A DNA stretch of 64,000 nucleotides. Source: Bacteroidales bacterium. Lineage in GTDB: Bacteria; Bacteroidota; Bacteroidia; Bacteroidales; G3-4614. The stretch spans positions 24,765-88,764 of the forward strand of contig JAFYPQ010000026.1 in NCBI GenBank assembly GCA_017559955.1, read 5' to 3'. A program made the translations under genes and the position numbers. Under the pieces are notes generated by a model. The model was given only the letters and a program-made list of their open reading frames with translations. It searched no databases and was not told where the DNA came from. Below are positions 62,281-64,000 of this stretch, piece after piece; position 1 is the stretch's first letter, and every line of letters begins with the position of its first letter.

Positions 62281-63129
62281 ATGATAATGGAAAACTTAAT
62301 TGATGAATTAATCAAATTAGCATTTGCCGAGGATATTGGCGATGGCGACCACACAACACTATGTTGTATTCCTTCCGATGCAGAAGGTGCTCAAAAACTA
62401 ATTGTTAAAGAGAATGGAGTATTAGCCGGAGTGGAGATGGCAAAACGTATCTTTGCAGCTTTCGATCCTACATTGAAAATGGAGCAATTCTTGAATGATG
62501 GAGATGAGGTTAAAGTAGGAGATGTAGCGTTTATAGTACGAGGAAAAGTTCAATCACTATTGCAAACAGAGCGATTGATGTTGAATGTAATGCAACGTAT
62601 GAGTGGTATAGCAACAGTAACACGTCGTTATGCACGTCAATTGGAAGGATTGAAAACTCGAGTATTGGATACTCGTAAAACAACTCCGGGTTTGCGTATA
62701 ATAGAGAAAGAGGCCGTAAAAATCGGAGGAGGAGTAAACCACCGTATAGGCTTGTTTGATATGATTCTTTTAAAAGATAACCATGTCGATTTTGCAGGAG
62801 GTATAACAAATGCAATTAAACGAGCACAAGCATATTTGCAAGAGAAAGGTAAAGATTTGAAAATAGAGATAGAGGTGCGTAATCTTGATGAACTTCAAGA
62901 GGTAATGGAGTGTGGTGGAGTAGATCGCATCATGCTTGATAACTTCTCTCCTGAACTTACACGAAAAGCAGTTGAGATGATTGATGGTCGTTTCGAAACT
63001 GAGTCATCAGGAGGAATAACATTCGATACACTTCGCAGCTATGCAGAGTGTGGAGTAGATTACATCTCAGTAGGAGCATTAACTCACTCTGTAAAAGGAT
63101 TGGATTTAAGCTTTAAAGCTTGTGAATAA
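62281..63129 (+). CDS. nadC: Nicotinate-nucleotide pyrophosphorylase (carboxylating)
   Basis: The 282-residue protein (or 280 from the second ATG at 62287, which fits the family N-terminus MENLIDELIKLAF better) converts quinolinate and PRPP to nicotinate mononucleotide in de novo NAD synthesis. Signatures: AFAEDIGDGDHTT near 14, TERLMLNVMQRMSGIATVTR near 98, VLDTRKTTPGLRIIEKEAVK near 130, GGGVNHRIGLFDMILLKDNH near 150, and the phosphate-binding end ESSGGITFDTLRSYAECGVD. Length is normal. It lies between DUF4783 and a ferredoxin-nitroreductase, both in the same direction with 5-bp gaps. Confidence 0.96.
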   Translation: MIMENLIDELIKLAFAEDIGDGDHTTLCCIPSDAEGAQKLIVKENGVLAGVEMAKRIFAAFDPTLKMEQFLNDGDEVKVGDVAFIVRGKVQSLLQTERLMLNVMQRMSGIATVTRRYARQLEGLKTRVLDTRKTTPGLRIIEKEAVKIGGGVNHRIGLFDMILLKDNHVDFAGGITNAIKRAQAYLQEKGKDLKIEIEVRNLDELQEVMECGGVDRIMLDNFSPELTRKAVEMIDGRFETESSGGITFDTLRSYAECGVDYISVGALTHSVKGLDLSFKACE

Positions 63130-63134
63130 ACCAT

Positions 63135-63986
63135 ATGGCACAAATAGCGATAGAAATAGATAAATGTATAGCGTGTGGCAGATGTATTGACATCTGCCCC
63201 GCTAATATATTTTCAAAAGATGAGAATAAAATAACTCTTCAATATGAAGATAGCTGTATAGGCTGTGGGCATTGTGTATCGGTATGTCCGCAAGAGGCTA
63301 TATCACATTCGTTATTTCCAATAGAGAAGCAACACGCTTTCTCTTATGAAGCCTACCCTACGCCAGAGGCAATGATGTCAATTATAAAAGCTCGTCGCTC
63401 AAACAGGGCAATGACATCGAAGCCTATCCCCGAAGAGGCGTTGAAGATGATAGTTGAGTCGGCATATCTTGCTCCGACAGCAACAAACTCTCAAAATTTG
63501 GAGTTTACACTCATAACTGATCCTGACAAAATCAAAGAAATAACATCTTTTACAATATCAACATTTTACAGAATACGTAAAATGTTGGCAAACCATGTTA
63601 TTGCACCAATAACAAAATTATTAATGCCCAAAACATTTGCAATGGTTCCTATGCTCGACCGTTTAAAGGCTGAGTTTGAAAAAGGAAACGATAAGGTAAT
63701 GCGAGGAGCAACGGCAATGCTCATAATATCATCGCCTAAAGGTGATAGATTTGGAGCAGAGAATGCAAATTTATCATATCAAAATGCATCGCTTATGGCA
63801 GAGAGTTTAGGTGTTGCACACTTTTACACAGGATTTGTATTATCAGCCACTCGATTAAAAAAAGGTGCACTTGAAAAAGAGTTAGGAATAAAAGGAACAA
63901 TATGTGCAGGAATGGCATTAGGAATGCCTAAATTCAAATACCTAAAATATACCGAGCGTAAAGAAATAGATTTCACAAAACTATAA
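63135..63986 (+). CDS. Nitroreductase-family protein with N-terminal 2[4Fe-4S] ferredoxin domain
   Basis: The 283-residue protein fuses a bacterial ferredoxin (CIACGRCIDICP at 11-22; CIGCGHCVSVCP at 41-52; two [4Fe-4S] clusters) to an FMN nitroreductase domain (about 75-283). Nitroreductase features are IIKARRSNRAMTSKPI near 83, APTATNSQNLEFTLI near 111, and the late GVAHFYTGFVL ... GTICAGMALGMPKF. Such fusions accept electrons internally from ferredoxin-type clusters instead of only NAD(P)H; the substrate is unknown. The gene follows nadC by 5 bp, and a further ATG starts immediately after its stop codon. Confidence 0.88.
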   Translation: MAQIAIEIDKCIACGRCIDICPANIFSKDENKITLQYEDSCIGCGHCVSVCPQEAISHSLFPIEKQHAFSYEAYPTPEAMMSIIKARRSNRAMTSKPIPEEALKMIVESAYLAPTATNSQNLEFTLITDPDKIKEITSFTISTFYRIRKMLANHVIAPITKLLMPKTFAMVPMLDRLKAEFEKGNDKVMRGATAMLIISSPKGDRFGAENANLSYQNASLMAESLGVAHFYTGFVLSATRLKKGALEKELGIKGTICAGMALGMPKFKYLKYTERKEIDFTKL

Positions 63987-64000
63987 ATGGCCGAAGTAAC
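63987..64000 (+). CDS. Possible start of the next gene (cut by window end)
   Basis: An ATG follows the preceding stop codon without a gap and reads M-A-E-V-T before the window ends. Tight spacing matches this operon, but four codons cannot identify a product. Confidence 0.35.

Overview
The window is AT-rich chromosomal DNA of a member of the Bacteroidota, almost certainly order Bacteroidales. The evidence is: promoters of the TTTG-N19/20-TAnnTTTG type in front of several genes, a type IX secretion C-terminal domain, the RprX/RprY two-component pair, an EF-G2-type elongation factor paralogue, methylmalonyl-CoA mutase as a separate MutA/MutB pair, a GH92 mannosidase, the FISUMP (Fib_succ_major) domain, and several Bacteroidales-typical families (DUF4296, DUF4783, DUF4827, DUF5009). 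I cannot name the genus. I recognise no tRNA, rRNA, insertion sequence, prophage or CRISPR array.

Layout. 1-900 is the tail of a secreted T9SS protein. 1114-6764 carries a BadF-type sugar kinase, an rRNA methyltransferase, mazG, nrnA, a DUF4827 lipoprotein and glmM. 6912-17351 is a mostly minus-strand housekeeping block: lspA with a DUF4296 lipoprotein, a DksA-like regulator, ileS, cstA, an FAD-dependent oxidoreductase and radA. 17428-24720 is an AraC regulator divergent from a complete RND efflux operon (adaptor, pump, TolC), followed by a Spy-like small secreted protein. 24852-29305 is the most accessory part: a DUF5009 membrane protein, a 9-bp-period repeat array, a strongly structured candidate RNA of about 290 nt with its own terminator, and four tandem secreted paralogues, the last fused to a FISUMP domain. 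29666-38616 holds mutA/mutB, dnaG, a GH92 mannosidase and a small RRM protein. 38873-46210 carries tig, clpP, clpX, recQ and guaB. 46387-53252 is an envelope biogenesis operon (two PpiC-type chaperones, an OstA/LptA-like protein, mutL), followed by a TonB protein. 54569-59244 has rprY/rprX and EF-G2. 59491-64000 has hemW, DUF2490, rlmH, DUF4783, nadC and a ferredoxin-nitroreductase.

How parts work together. Envelope biogenesis recurs: lipoprotein processing (lspA), periplasmic folding (two PPIases), LPS transport (OstA-like), tripartite efflux and TonB energy transduction. Protein quality control is grouped as tig-clpP-clpX. Propionate/succinate metabolism is represented by MutAB.

Points that deserve a second look: the structured RNA at 26212-26507 with the secreted paralogue cluster behind it; the FISUMP 3' end at about 50% GC, which recalls diversity-generating variable regions; four dispersed intergenic arrays sharing an exact 9-bp period; an in-frame TAA that cuts the last 87 codons off recQ; and an EF-G paralogue whose catalytic G3 histidine is serine.
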